From contig NZ_FUGD01000065.1 of the NCBI RefSeq assembly GCF_900162815.1, forward strand, positions 22,575 through 86,574: 64,000 nucleotides of DNA, given 5' to 3'. The notes below the pieces were generated by a model. That model was not told where the DNA came from, did no database searches, and was given only the letters and a program-made list of their open reading frames with translations. The position numbers and the translations under genes were made by a program. Below, in pieces: positions 37,812-47,595 of the stretch. The DNA comes from Psychrobacter pasteurii. GTDB lineage: Bacteria; Pseudomonadota; Gammaproteobacteria; Pseudomonadales; Moraxellaceae. Within the stretch, counting starts at the first letter, position 1; the number at the start of each line of letters is the position of its first letter.

Positions 37812-38705
37812 TTATCCTCGCAAGCGCATCAAGCCCTCTTGCTGCACTGTGGCCACTAAATTACCGTTTTGCCAAAACTGACCATGATTCAAGCCTTTTG
37901 AATGAGAGGTGGTATCGCTCCACATGTCATAAAGTAGCCACTCATTGATATCAAAAGGACGATGAAAATGCATTGAGTGATCAATACTAGCCGCTTGTAG
38001 CCCTTTGGTCATAAAGCTAATGCCATGTGACATAAGCCCGGTGCCAACTAAGTAATAATCTGAAGAAAATGCCAATAAAGCTTGCTGTATGGCTACTGGC
38101 TGCTCACCTAACTCACGAATACGTAGCCAGTTGGCCTGTTTTGGTTCCATCGGCTCAGGGTAAACAGGGTCACGTGGTTTTACTGGCTTAATTTCAACAT
38201 GACGGGGACGCATAAAACGCTCACGCAACGGCTCGGGTACACTTCCCACGTGATGCTCTTTTAAAGACTGCTCTGACTCTAAATCTTCTGGCGGTGGGTA
38301 AGCTGGCATTTCTTCTTGATAGTCAAGCCCTCCCTCCATCGGAGAGAAGGAAGCAATCATGGTAAATACAACCTGCTCTAACTTATTGCCCTGTTGGTCT
38401 TCTTTGTATTGTATTGCAGTTACTTCACGTGCAGATAGACTACGGCCATCTCTCAGATGACGGACTTTATAAATAACCGGCTGATTAATACTACCACCGC
38501 GCAAAAAATAACCATGCAAAGAGTGACATGGTTTGTCTTCATTTAAGGTATGCGATGCTGCCATAATTGCTTGAGCCAGCACTTGACCACCAAAAATGCG
38601 CTTTCCTACATAATCAAAGCTCTCTCCTTCAAATACATCAGGAGCCACTTCTTTTAATTTCACGGTATTTAATAATTGATCAACAAGCTGTTTATAATCA
38701 AACAT
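37812..38705 (-). CDS. tesB: Acyl-CoA thioesterase II
   Basis: This 297-residue double-hotdog thioesterase hydrolyses fatty acyl-CoA. The first hotdog has RIFGGQVLAQAIMAA and HSLHGYFLRGG; the second has ASIDHSMHFHRPFDINEWLLYD. The catalytic Asp/Thr/Gln set of TesB is represented by the Asp of SIDHSMHF, the TTSHSKGL segment and the Gln in ATVQQEGLMR. Length matches the E. coli enzyme (286). It is a single gene, divergent from plsB. Confidence 0.95.
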   Translation of the reverse strand: MFDYKQLVDQLLNTVKLKEVAPDVFEGESFDYVGKRIFGGQVLAQAIMAASHTLNEDKPCHSLHGYFLRGGSINQPVIYKVRHLRDGRSLSAREVTAIQYKEDQQGNKLEQVVFTMIASFSPMEGGLDYQEEMPAYPPPEDLESEQSLKEHHVGSVPEPLRERFMRPRHVEIKPVKPRDPVYPEPMEPKQANWLRIRELGEQPVAIQQALLAFSSDYYLVGTGLMSHGISFMTKGLQAASIDHSMHFHRPFDINEWLLYDMWSDTTSHSKGLNHGQFWQNGNLVATVQQEGLMRLRG

Positions 38706-39071
38706 TTAACTCTCCAGCAACCCTAAATAATCTTAGCCCTACGCCCCAAAAAATACTGTGTAACCCTTATAATACGAGTCATATTATACATACTAAGTTA
38801 GTGTAAATAATAATACTTATCGTAAAGTCCCAGTTTCGTAAAAATGAATAAAAGTAGTTTGACCAACTTTACTCGCTCAAAACTGCGACATTATGACTGA
38901 ATATTTGATGGTTACTTTTTGGCACAAATTGAGTTTTGAATGAGGAGCATCAAAGCATCCAATACTCTATAATAAAGCTATAGCTTCATATTTTCAGAGA
39001 ACAACTGTATTACTTTATTGTATTTTGTGGCAATATAGCCCTATCATTATTAATAGGTTTGACTAATACTT
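38706..39071. other. Divergent intergenic region between tesB and plsB
   Basis: This 366-base AT-rich spacer must hold both promoters. Both genes act on acyl-CoA or phospholipid supply. No operator-like palindrome or small gene is convincing. Confidence 0.5.
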
Positions 39072-41924
39072 ATGCTACCATCTCGCTTAATGCATTCTTT
39101 AAAAAAGCGCCTAAAACAGCAGCGCCAAGCCCAAAAATCCACTAAGAACATTGCGTCAAATGCTCAACGCTCTACTTCGAGCTTACAAGAGCAAGCTGCT
39201 CAAGCCAGTGCAGCTATTTCTCGCTCTGGTCGCTCTGTAAACCAGTTATATCGAAAACTATCTGGTAAAACACTCGATTTGGCAGTGAAGCCAAAGGTCA
39301 TTGGTGACCTACCCACCATCAACACCGAAGATGAAGCGCTCACCTTCTATGTATTACGCGAGTACTCTCGGTCTAATAGTATTCTAGTCGACTTACAGAC
39401 CAAAGAGCATAACTTCCCGCCAGCTTTAGTGGGTGTGGAAAACCCTGCCCTTAATATTAGCGAAAACGCGGCGATTATTTTTCTAAACCATCCTAATGCA
39501 GATGGCCGTAAGGTGTCTCCAAGACTATCCCGCTTGGTAACCGCTTGCCGTGAAAACCCAGCCGTAAAGATTAATCTGGTACCCGTTTCAATCTTATGGG
39601 GCCGCGCTCCAGATAACGAAGACTCTTTGTTTAAGCTTTTAATGGCTGATAACTGGGAAGAACCTTCTATTACCAAGCAGCTGTTTAACATCGGTATGAT
39701 GGGACGTGATACCTTCGTTCAGTTTCACCCACCCCAGTCTTTGCATGATTTGGTGGAGTCCTTATCTACTTCACAGACAGACAGCTCTGAGCAGTCCTCT
39801 CAATTATCACAGCAACTGTTTGACTCTGTCGATTTAGAAAACAGTCAGACGCCAAACAGTGACAAAGAACTGCTACTTGAGGCCAAAAGAAATGTTGAGG
39901 CTGACTGCTTATCCACCTCTACCGCTTTGGTTACTGCTTCAGAAGCCAACTTTAGCTTAGCGTTGCTGGTACAGCACAAATTAAATGCTTACTTAGACAG
40001 TCAGCGTCAAAGTATGATTGGCCCCGACTTATCTGATAGACGCAACTTAGTAGACAAGCTGGTTAATTCCCCGGCGATTCATTACGCCTGTCAAAAAGAG
40101 GCAGAAGAGTCAAACATTAGCTTTGATGAGGCCAAAAAACTGGCTCGCGGTTACATCAACGAGATAGCCAACGATTATAATTACTCAGTTATTCGCTTCT
40201 TCTACAGATTTTTAACTTGGCTGTGGACTCAGCTTTATGACGGCATCGAGGTCCATCACTTTGAGCAAGTACGTGAGCTGGCTACGACTCATGAGCTTAT
40301 CTATGTCCCTTGTCACCGAAGCCATGTGGACTATCTGCTACTGGGCTATGTTATCTTCCAAAAAGGCTTAAGTTTGCCTTATGTCGCAGCTGGAAACAAC
40401 TTAGACGTTCCTGTACTTGGCCCTATCTTACGCAATGCAATTGCGTTCTATATTCGTCGTAGCTTCAAAGACAATGAGCTATACAAAGCCGTCCTACGAG
40501 AATATCTACATACTCTAATCCAACGCAATACGCCTATCGAATACTTCATCGAAGGGGGCCGCTCACGCTCAGGTCGCTTACTACCCCCTAGATTAGGCAT
40601 GCTATCAATGACAGTACACAGTCATCTAAGAGGCTCAAATAAACCGATGGCATTCATCCCAACCTATATCGGTTATGAGCGCATCATGGAGGGTGGTACT
40701 TATATTGGTGAACTTAAAGGTAAGCCAAAAGAATCAGAATCTATACTAGGTCTGTTAAAAGTCAGCCGCAAAATTGAGCGTATCTTCGGTCACGTACACC
40801 TAAGCTTCGGTACTCCCCTACTCATGGAAGACTTCATGGAAAAGTTTGACGTCAAGCCTAACAGCTTACCTGTTGATCGTACTGACACGCCGCTAAGTGA
40901 TAATGCGATGGCCATGGTAGATAATCTTGGCATTAAAATCATGCAAAATATCAATAAGGCAGCCGTAGTTAACCCTATCGCCTTGCTGTCTTTGGTATTA
41001 CTCTCTACCCCAAAAGCAGCTCTAGATGAAGACAGCTGCCGTGAACAACTGGCTCTTTATCAAAAAATAGCCCATGGCTCTCCTTATTCTGAAAGCACTA
41101 TCATTACCGATATGTCGCCACAATCCATCATTGATTACGGCATTAAGCTTAAGCTGGTAGAGCGTACCCCGCATATCTTAGGGGATATGATTAAAGTCTT
41201 GCCAAAGCAGATGGCAATCTTAAGCTACTTTAGAAACAACATCTTGCATGTGTTCATCATGTCATCATTCCTATCGGCCTTAGTCTATAGTAATGGCCGT
41301 ATTCAGCGTGAGCACTTAGATAATATCGTCACTCAGCTTTATCCTTTCTTACAAAGTGAGCTGTTTTTATACCGTGCTGCTCGTAACTTGCCTGCTATGA
41401 TTGATGAGAAGTTAAATAACTTGATTGATCAAGGAATGGTAGTGGACTTAGGAGATGGTGTACTGGGAACACCAGAGAAAAACAGCGAGCAATATCAACA
41501 ATTAGATATGCTAGCCACCCCAGTGTCTCAAAGCCTTGAGCGTTACTTTATGTCGTTGGCTTTATTAGCACAACAAGGTTCAGGTAATTTAACCGCTGAG
41601 CAAGTGGTCGACTTATGTCATCTATTAGGTCAGCGTCTGTCTGTCTTATACGCAGATGATATCCCTGACTTCTTCGATCGTGCTCTATTTACTAGCTTCT
41701 TGAGCACGTTAATACGCTTAGACTATGTACAAAAGGATCCAGAAACTGGAGTGTTAACCTTTGATGAGCGTATTAATAATATTGCTCGCCATGCCCACTA
41801 CATCCTAAGCCCTGATATCATGCAAATCTTACAGCATGTGGCGACTTTGGATGAAGAAGACATAAACCATGCTATTAGTGAAATCAACAATAAGAAACTA
41901 AGCAAGTTTAGCCGTAAGCGTTAG
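39072..41924 (+). CDS. plsB: Glycerol-3-phosphate 1-O-acyltransferase
   Basis: This 950-residue inner-membrane enzyme makes lysophosphatidate, the first phospholipid precursor. The acyltransferase block is clear: VPCHRSHVDYLLLGY (HX4D, about 414-425), GNNLDVPVLGPILRNAIAFYIRRSF, EYFIEGGRSRSGRLLPPRLGML, and AFIPTYIGYERIMEGGTYIGEL. E. coli PlsB is 807 residues. The extra length is a basic Gln/Ser-rich N-terminus (1-60) and a Ser/Gln-rich insert near 232-270. The ribosome site is weak. A terminator follows. Confidence 0.95.
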   Translation: MLPSRLMHSLKKRLKQQRQAQKSTKNIASNAQRSTSSLQEQAAQASAAISRSGRSVNQLYRKLSGKTLDLAVKPKVIGDLPTINTEDEALTFYVLREYSRSNSILVDLQTKEHNFPPALVGVENPALNISENAAIIFLNHPNADGRKVSPRLSRLVTACRENPAVKINLVPVSILWGRAPDNEDSLFKLLMADNWEEPSITKQLFNIGMMGRDTFVQFHPPQSLHDLVESLSTSQTDSSEQSSQLSQQLFDSVDLENSQTPNSDKELLLEAKRNVEADCLSTSTALVTASEANFSLALLVQHKLNAYLDSQRQSMIGPDLSDRRNLVDKLVNSPAIHYACQKEAEESNISFDEAKKLARGYINEIANDYNYSVIRFFYRFLTWLWTQLYDGIEVHHFEQVRELATTHELIYVPCHRSHVDYLLLGYVIFQKGLSLPYVAAGNNLDVPVLGPILRNAIAFYIRRSFKDNELYKAVLREYLHTLIQRNTPIEYFIEGGRSRSGRLLPPRLGMLSMTVHSHLRGSNKPMAFIPTYIGYERIMEGGTYIGELKGKPKESESILGLLKVSRKIERIFGHVHLSFGTPLLMEDFMEKFDVKPNSLPVDRTDTPLSDNAMAMVDNLGIKIMQNINKAAVVNPIALLSLVLLSTPKAALDEDSCREQLALYQKIAHGSPYSESTIITDMSPQSIIDYGIKLKLVERTPHILGDMIKVLPKQMAILSYFRNNILHVFIMSSFLSALVYSNGRIQREHLDNIVTQLYPFLQSELFLYRAARNLPAMIDEKLNNLIDQGMVVDLGDGVLGTPEKNSEQYQQLDMLATPVSQSLERYFMSLALLAQQGSGNLTAEQVVDLCHLLGQRLSVLYADDIPDFFDRALFTSFLSTLIRLDYVQKDPETGVLTFDERINNIARHAHYILSPDIMQILQHVATLDEEDINHAISEINNKKLSKFSRKR

Positions 41925-41962
41925 GCTTTAATGGTTTAGAATAAAAAAGAATTGTTTAGAAC

Positions 41963-41997
41963 GAAAAAGGGACAGCCAGTGGCTGTCCCTTTTTTTG
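41963..41997 (+). terminator. Terminator after plsB
   Basis: An AAAAAGGGACAGCCA/TGGCTGTCCCTTTTT stem is followed by a T-run. Confidence 0.93.
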
Positions 41998-42190
41998 GTA
42001 CTCCCCACAAAAAACTATTGTTAGTAAGCTCAGTTAACAAGAATTCTTCTATACACATAATATATATCAATATCAAGTAATATTTATTGCAAAATGATTA
42101 CAATTATGTAATTATTTGATACGTACAATCGAACCAATCACTACTTATGTCGTTATTCAACGTCATCTCTGAAACATGTTGGATGTTAGT

Positions 42191-42562
42191 ATGGACTATA
42201 GAAAAATTAAAAAGGATAACAACCTACTTATAGACATCGCAGATAGTTTAGAGCGACATTCAATGCAGTGCCGACGATGTGGAGACCTAGCTGCCCCACT
42301 ACACCAGAAAGGCCATCTATATAAATGTCTATCTTGCGAAAAAATCTACGATGGCGTTAACTATAATTTCACTCGCTTAAAGCCAATTTGCTCAAATGAA
42401 GCTGCTCCAGTTGAAGCTCCTCAATTTTATGATAATAAAGTACAGGCTGAATGCTTTAATGAAGCCATAAACTTACTCCGAGAAAAGACCCATCAACAGA
42501 AAGCAACTGAGCCTTTATACAGCAAACTAATAAAGCATATTTTCACTAAAAAGAGGCACTAG
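42191..42562 (+). CDS. Small zinc-ribbon-like protein, unknown function
   Basis: This encodes 123 residues from ATG 42191 (GGA eight bases upstream), or 128 from ATG 42176. A likely zinc ribbon is formed by CRRCGDL and CLSCEKIYDG, two CxxC knuckles about 20 residues apart. The rest is charged with a basic end (IKHIFTKKRH) and no membrane segment. I do not recognise the family. It stands alone between two terminators, with codon use like its neighbours. Confidence 0.65.
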   Translation: MDYRKIKKDNNLLIDIADSLERHSMQCRRCGDLAAPLHQKGHLYKCLSCEKIYDGVNYNFTRLKPICSNEAAPVEAPQFYDNKVQAECFNEAINLLREKTHQQKATEPLYSKLIKHIFTKKRH

Positions 42563-42602
42563 CCTAACTCAGAGAATTACCTTCATGTGAAAGTCTCCCT
42601 AT

Positions 42603-42639
42603 AAAAAAAGCCGCTTCTTATAAGAAGCGGCTTTTTTTG
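42603..42639. terminator. Bidirectional terminator
   Basis: An AAAAAAAGCCGCTTCTTA/TAAGAAGCGGCTTTTTTT stem lies between the zinc-ribbon gene and pnp, which converge. Confidence 0.94.
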
Positions 42640-42663
42640 TACTACAATCAAGTTGCAGAAAGA

Positions 42664-44772
42664 TTAAGCTTGTTCTTGCTCAACACCTTTCATAGTTAAC
42701 TTGATGCGGCCACGGTTATCAACGTCTTGAACCAGTACATTGATTTCTTGACCTTCACTTAGATAGTCAGAAACGTTTTCTACACGCTCATCTGAGATCT
42801 GTGAGATGTGTACTAGACCATCAGTACCTGGTAATACGGTCACGAATGCACCGAAGTCTACAACGCGAGCTACAGTACCTTTATATACTTTACCTACTTC
42901 AACTTCCGCAGTTAAAGCTTCAATCTGGCGAATCGCTTCTTTAGTAGCTGCTTTGTTCTCACCAAAGATACGAATAGTACCATTGTCATCGATATCGATA
43001 ACCGCACCTGTGTCTTCAGTTAGCTGACGGATGGTTGCACCACCTTTACCGATAACATCACGAATCTTGTCGGAGTTGATTTCCATTACTGCATAGTTAG
43101 GGGCATGAGCGTTAATCTCAGTACGGCTAGCAGGTAATACTTCGTTCATCGCATTTAGGATATGGATACGGCCAGCGTGTGCTTGCTCAAGCGCTTTTTC
43201 CATAATATCAGCAGTGATACCTTCAATCTTGATATCCATCTGTAATGCAGTAATACCATCTTTAGTACCGGCTACTTTAAAGTCCATATCACCTAAGTGA
43301 TCTTCATCACCTAAGATGTCTGATAATACAGCGAAACGATCGCCTTCTTTAACCAGACCCATAGCAATACCGGCTACAGGGGCTTTCATAGGTACACCAG
43401 CGTCCATTAATGCAAGACTTGCGCCACAAACTGAAGCCATAGAAGACGAACCGTTAGATTCAGTAATCTCTGATACCACACGGATTACGTATGGGAAGCG
43501 ATCGCTGTCTGGAAGCATGGCTTGAACACCACGACGAGCTAGACGGCCATGACCGATTTCACGACGCTTAGGCACACCTTCACGACCTGTCTCACCTACT
43601 GAGAAGTGTGGGAAGTTGTAGTGCAACATGAAATGATCTTGGATAGTACCCGCTAGCGAGTCAATTAAGTTCACGTCACGTGAGTTACCTAAAGTTGTGG
43701 TTACTAAAGCCTGAGTTTCACCACGGGTGAATAGTGCTGAGCCATGAGTATAAGGTAGAACGCCTACTTGGATATCTAAAGCACGAACTGTGTCTAAGTC
43801 ACGGCCATCGATACGTGGCTTGCCAGAAAGAATCGCGTCACGAACTGTACGATACTTAAGGTCGTCGTAGATTTCTTTAATTTGAGCTTCTTTCTCGCCA
43901 AACTCTTCACTTTCAGGATCGCCAGCAAGTGCTTCGATAGCCGCTGCTTTGATCTCATCAAGCTTCACATAACGGTCTTGCTTGTCGCTGATTGAATAAG
44001 CTTCTGCTACTTGGCCGCCAAATTGGGTAGTAACTTGTTCTTTTAATTCAGCGTTTAATTCAGGAGCAACGAACTGCTGCTTTTCAGTACCTACGGCTTT
44101 GGCAAGCTCAACAATGTTATCAATAACAATCTGTTGCTGTTCATGACCGTATAATACTGCGCCTAACATTTGATCTTCAGATAGCTCAGCTGCTTCTGAT
44201 TCAACCATTAATACAGCAGATTTAGTACCCGCCACAACTAGGTCAAGATCACTGCTTTCTAACTCTTCAATAGAAGGGTTTAATACGTATTCACCGTTGA
44301 TGAAACCAACACGAGCACCACCAACAGGACCATTAAACGGCGCATCTGAAATGGCTAGTGCCGCAGAAGCACCAATCATAGCAGCGATATCTGCATAGTG
44401 TTTTTTATCACTTGATACCACAGTAGCTGTGATTTGGATTTCGTTTACATAGCCTTCTGGGAATAAAGGACGAATTGGACGGTCAATTAAACGAGAAGTT
44501 AGAGTTTCAAACTCAGTTGGACGACCTTCACGCTTACCGTAAGCACCAGGGATTTTACCTGCTGCATACATTTTTTCTTGATAGTTAACAGTGAGCGGGA
44601 AGAAGTTTTGACCTTCTTTGGCTTCACTTTTAACCACAACCGCAACTAATACTGAAACACCACCCATATGCACAAGCACTGAGTTGGCTTGTCTAGCGAT
44701 ACGACCGGTTTCAATAATTACTTGCTGGTTGCCATATTGGAACTCTCGAGAAATGGTATTGAACATTGACAT
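42664..44772 (-). CDS. pnp: Polyribonucleotide nucleotidyltransferase (PNPase)
   Basis: This 702-residue phosphorolytic 3'-5' exoribonuclease is a core part of the RNA degradosome. Two RNase PH domains are visible: [27 protein letters not shown] and the catalytic second domain with [15 protein letters not shown] and [21 protein letters not shown] domain ([16 protein letters not shown], about 565-580) and an S1 domain ([30 protein letters not shown]) close it. Length is normal. It lies downstream of rpsO on the same strand, separated by a terminator and a long leader. Confidence 0.98.
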   Translation of the reverse strand: MSMFNTISREFQYGNQQVIIETGRIARQANSVLVHMGGVSVLVAVVVKSEAKEGQNFFPLTVNYQEKMYAAGKIPGAYGKREGRPTEFETLTSRLIDRPIRPLFPEGYVNEIQITATVVSSDKKHYADIAAMIGASAALAISDAPFNGPVGGARVGFINGEYVLNPSIEELESSDLDLVVAGTKSAVLMVESEAAELSEDQMLGAVLYGHEQQQIVIDNIVELAKAVGTEKQQFVAPELNAELKEQVTTQFGGQVAEAYSISDKQDRYVKLDEIKAAAIEALAGDPESEEFGEKEAQIKEIYDDLKYRTVRDAILSGKPRIDGRDLDTVRALDIQVGVLPYTHGSALFTRGETQALVTTTLGNSRDVNLIDSLAGTIQDHFMLHYNFPHFSVGETGREGVPKRREIGHGRLARRGVQAMLPDSDRFPYVIRVVSEITESNGSSSMASVCGASLALMDAGVPMKAPVAGIAMGLVKEGDRFAVLSDILGDEDHLGDMDFKVAGTKDGITALQMDIKIEGITADIMEKALEQAHAGRIHILNAMNEVLPASRTEINAHAPNYAVMEINSDKIRDVIGKGGATIRQLTEDTGAVIDIDDNGTIRIFGENKAATKEAIRQIEALTAEVEVGKVYKGTVARVVDFGAFVTVLPGTDGLVHISQISDERVENVSDYLSEGQEINVLVQDVDNRGRIKLTMKGVEQEQA

Positions 44773-44841
44773 TAATTTTTCCTATTTTTATAAATTAGCA
44801 AATATAAAGGAGTAACACATCTATTGAGACTTACTTTAGCC

Positions 44842-44928
44842 TCTAACGTTTGACTGCTTTTTTAGACCTCAAACCTCTGCACTTCATTGAGTATTAGATA
44901 GTTTGAAGCAAACAAGGCAAACGTTAGA
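44842..44928 (-). promoter_or_regulatory. Inverted repeat in the pnp leader, possible RNase III hairpin
   Basis: TCTAACGTTTG (44842-44852) and CAAACGTTAGA (44918-44928) are exact complements 65 bases apart, with an inner pair TCAAAC/GTTTGA (44869-44874, 44901-44906). They lie 70-156 bases before the pnp start. In E. coli, pnp is autoregulated through an RNase III-cleaved leader hairpin, and this may be the counterpart. The rest of the 421-base rpsO-pnp spacer holds the rpsO terminator and no gene. Confidence 0.5.
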
Positions 44929-45070
44929 AGCCCATTGTCACCAAATAGATGGCCTCTTATTTTACAGGGATTTGCCATAGTTGACCAATAAAAGTCATTT
45001 GACACCCTGACTGGAATATCTAGATAGACAACTTCCAGGTTTGAAGAAAGGGAGGGTAAAGATTTAGATA

Positions 45071-45103
45071 CAAAAAACGGCGTGAAATATTCACACCGTC
45101 TTC
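45071..45103 (-). terminator. Terminator after rpsO
   Basis: The minus strand reads ACGGTGTGAA, a short loop, TTCACGCCGT, then TTTTTT. It lies about 90 bases past the rpsO stop and upstream of pnp. Confidence 0.85.
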
Positions 45104-45193
45104 TTTTATATAAGGCATGAGCGTTTTAATTTAACTTTTGATATAAATTCATAGCTCCCATTATAGAGAATGAACTTAAAGCGAGAGTTAAAA

Positions 45194-45460
45194 TTAACGA
45201 CGCAGGCCTAGTTCGCTGATTAGTGATGCATAGCGAGCTAAATCTTTGCCTTTTAAGTAATCTAGTAGCTTACGACGTTGGTTAACCATACGGATTAGAC
45301 CACGACGGCTATGGTGATCACCTTTATGCTCTTTGAAGTGACCTTGTAGGTCATTGATACGTGCAGTTAATAGTGCAATTTGTACTTCAGGTGAACCAGT
45401 GTCACCAGGAGCGCGTTGGTATTGAGCAATAATTTGTTGACGATCAGTATTAGTTAGCAT
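45194..45460 (-). CDS. rpsO: 30S ribosomal protein S15
   Basis: This 88-residue primary 16S rRNA-binding protein has hallmarks [32 protein letters not shown] and [12 protein letters not shown]. The start is ATG 45460, with GGAG nine bases upstream; the in-frame extension to 45475 would include the ribosome site itself. Length equals that of other S15 proteins. It lies upstream of pnp as in most gammaproteobacteria, but truB is not adjacent. Confidence 0.97.
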   Translation of the reverse strand: MLTNTDRQQIIAQYQRAPGDTGSPEVQIALLTARINDLQGHFKEHKGDHHSRRGLIRMVNQRRKLLDYLKGKDLARYASLISELGLRR

Positions 45461-45568
45461 AACTTTCTCCTGCAATGCATTGATAATATAAAGTCAGTTT
45501 TATTGGGGGCATCCCTGCATTACTAGAGATGACCTAAAAAAATGACTAAGTAAGCCTGCCATTATAAC

Positions 45569-45599
45569 AAAAAACTACTCGTAGGTGAGTAGTTTTTTA
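45569..45599 (-). terminator. Terminator of the small acidic protein gene
   Basis: AAAAACTACTC/GAGTAGTTTTT lies between the 45655 gene and rpsO, with T-runs on both strands. Confidence 0.85.
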
Positions 45600-45654
45600 A
45601 ATAATTAATCAGAATCTTAAATTCTAATTTTTCTTCAAAAGATAAACCCTGAAA

Positions 45655-45810
45655 TTACTTTTTAGGTCTATCCGCTTCAGTGGCATGACCCCCTAAAGCA
45701 TCTTCATCTAGCGCTGCTGTTGTCGCTTCTGCCAGACTATCAGGCTCTTGTTTATCTTCTAACGCCTTGTCTAAATCATTGGCGTCTTGATTTTGTATCT
45801 CATTACTCAT
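45655..45810 (-). CDS. Small acidic hydrophilic protein (51 aa)
   Basis: This is a 51-codon frame with a good GGAGATAG ribosome site before ATG 45810 and a terminator after it. The product (starts MSNEIQNQDAND, ends ADRPKK) is rich in Asp, Glu, Ala and Gln, with no hydrophobic stretch and no cysteine; it is probably disordered. No family is recognised. It lies next to a second similar small gene and a PfpI gene, which suggests a general stress role (inference). Confidence 0.65.
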   Translation of the reverse strand: MSNEIQNQDANDLDKALEDKQEPDSLAEATTAALDEDALGGHATEADRPKK

Positions 45811-45888
45811 AACTATCTCCAAGACTATATTTGGATTACTATTTCTGGATTAAGCCGTAAAGTACTGTCTTACACCCAGGTTAGAGCT

Positions 45889-46053
45889 TTATTTTGAATG
45901 AGTTTGCTCAAGGTTATCTGCAATACCTTCAGCAGCTTCATCTGCGTTTTTGTCTTTATTAGCACCTAAGTTGCCTTCTACTTGGTTCTTTAGACCCGCA
46001 ATTTCGGCATCTGATTGTTGTTGCGCAAGTTTGTTATCATTGGACTGTGACAT
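45889..46053 (-). CDS. Small hydrophilic protein (54 aa), CsbD-like flavour
   Basis: This is a 54-codon frame with AAGGAAAA before ATG 46053. It starts MSQSNDNKLAQQQ and continues GLKNQVEGNLGANKDKNADEAAEG, ending in a His-Ser-Lys tail. The charged, Gly- and Asn-containing helix pattern faintly recalls CsbD-type stress proteins, but the match is not good enough to name it. It shares acidic, disordered character with its neighbour at 45655 and is probably in one unit with it and the PfpI gene. Confidence 0.62.
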   Translation of the reverse strand: MSQSNDNKLAQQQSDAEIAGLKNQVEGNLGANKDKNADEAAEGIADNLEQTHSK

Positions 46054-46156
46054 AATATTTTCCTTAACTGTTATTAAAATTACAGGTTTACAAAAAATTG
46101 ACTATCATCCTTTGTACTACACTAAGCTAAGCTCTAAACTAAGATAAGTACTAAGC

Positions 46157-46687
46157 TTAATGTTTCAAAGCTTGATCAATAGCCGTAGCAAAAGCTTCAA
46201 TATCATCTGGATTACGCGAGGTGATCAAGTTACCTTCTTGTTGTACCTGCTTATCCACAAAGGTACCACCCGCATTTTCAATGTCTGTTTGTAGAGTATG
46301 ATAAGCAGTTAAACTCTTCCCCTTCACTAAGCCTGAATTAATTAGTAGCCAAGGGGCGTGACAAATAGCTGCAACGATTTTATTGTTATCGTAAAAGCTT
46401 TTAACAAAATCTTGGGCCGCTTTATCGACACGAATGGTGTCTGCATTGACTGTGCCACCGGGCAAAACAACGGCTGCGTAATCTTCAGCATTGGCTTCAC
46501 TGAGAAATAGGTCCGCAGTAAAGGTATCAGCTTTATCAACATCACCTTCCATGCCCTGGACTTGTTTTTTGTCATTGGTAGTAATTAATACGGTTTCATG
46601 ACCTTTGTCTTTTAACAAACGATCCACTTCTTCGTATTCTGACTGTTCAAAGTGTGAATTTAGTAAAAATGCAATTTTTGTACTCAT
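46157..46687 (-). CDS. PfpI/DJ-1 family intracellular protease-like protein
   Basis: This encodes 176 residues from ATG 46687, with GGAG ten bases upstream (46702 would be too long). The single-domain PfpI fold has KIAFLLNSHFEQSEYEE at the start, the glutamate before the nucleophile region, AAVVLPGGTVNADTIR and the nucleophile elbow VAAICHAPWLL. ERxLITSRNPDD-type residues close it (GNLITSRNPDDIEAF). Members include proteases, chaperones and glyoxalase-like enzymes. It is distinct from the Hsp31-like paralogue at 32114. Confidence 0.9.
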   Translation of the reverse strand: MSTKIAFLLNSHFEQSEYEEVDRLLKDKGHETVLITTNDKKQVQGMEGDVDKADTFTADLFLSEANAEDYAAVVLPGGTVNADTIRVDKAAQDFVKSFYDNNKIVAAICHAPWLLINSGLVKGKSLTAYHTLQTDIENAGGTFVDKQVQQEGNLITSRNPDDIEAFATAIDQALKH

Positions 46688-46733
46688 TATCAAACACTCC
46701 ATTCTTTTACTTTTAAAATGTTTAGGTATCTCT

Positions 46734-47595
46734 TTGACTTCCTCCCCTCGCTAAACCGAGGGGATTCCTACATCTAGACGGTCAAGCCCGACCGCGAGGA
46801 TGTTCTTAGCAGCATTGATATCTCTATCATGCCATATGCCACACTCAGCACAAGCCCATCCTCTTATTCGCAAGCCTGCTCTACCTTTCGGACTACTGTC
46901 ACTTATTTCAAGGCAGTACGAGCAGGTCTGGGTAGTGTAACTCTCATTTACGATCTCAAACTGACAACCTGCATGCTTGCATTTGTATTCCAGTTGTCGT
47001 TTAAGTTCAAACCAACCTGCATCGTATGTTGATTTAGCGAGGTTGGTTTTTTTAGTTGTAAATGAGCGTGACTTAACATCACCAACCACAATCAAGGCAT
47101 TGTCTTTAACAAGCTTGGTGGTGAATTTATGAATTAAGTCTAATCTTGTATTTTTTATTTTGGCATGGATTGCTTTGACATGCTTTTTATTCTTAGCACG
47201 CTGGGCTACTGCTAATTTATTCGCCCATTTTTGGGTTTGCTTAATAGTTAGCTTGTCGCCATTTGAGGTACTTGTAAGGTCTGACTGTGTAATCCTAAAT
47301 ACTCGCCACTTCCTTTGGTGTACTCACTTAGATCATAAGCACTAAAAAACTTACCTGTACGTTTTAGATGCTCAAAACTTAACGCATTAACATAGTTCCA
47401 CACGAGGTTTGCTGAACCGCTTATCTGATTCAGCTCTTTTATGTGCTTGTCTTTAATGCGTAGTTTGAGGGTTTTCATATCTTTAGTATGGCAAGTTTAA
47501 TTTTGACTTACAACTCTTTAACGACTTCTTACGACAGTGTGTGTCGCCTTATATCCACCCCCTGAAGTGGGTGGTTTTACGGCGACTGGTGATAA
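46734..47595 (-). mobile_element. TnpB element copy 2, internally deleted
   Basis: It shares both ends with copy 1 (TTGACTTCCTCCCCTCGC... to ...GGTGATAA) but is 862 rather than 1241 bases. Both end hairpins are kept. The flanks differ from those of copy 1, so it is a separate insertion. The 379-base loss is all within tnpB. The right flank on the coding strand begins AGAGATACC, just upstream of the PfpI gene. Confidence 0.88.
46751..47478 (-). pseudogene. tnpB: Broken tnpB (copy 2)
   Basis: Residues 1-89 of TnpB are kept (MKTLKLRIKDKHIKELNQ to LHSQTLQ), ending in a frameshift and stop at 47248. The sequence then resumes, in another frame, near residue 198 of copy 1 (TSNGDKLTIKQTQKWANKL) and runs to the normal end. 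The segment with RuvC-I is lost, so no active nuclease is possible. The RuvC-II position again reads IVVGDVKS. Confidence 0.9.

Noticed and set aside
39347..39691. 114-codon minus-strand frame inside plsB
   Set aside because: Shadow of a conserved PlsB coding sequence.
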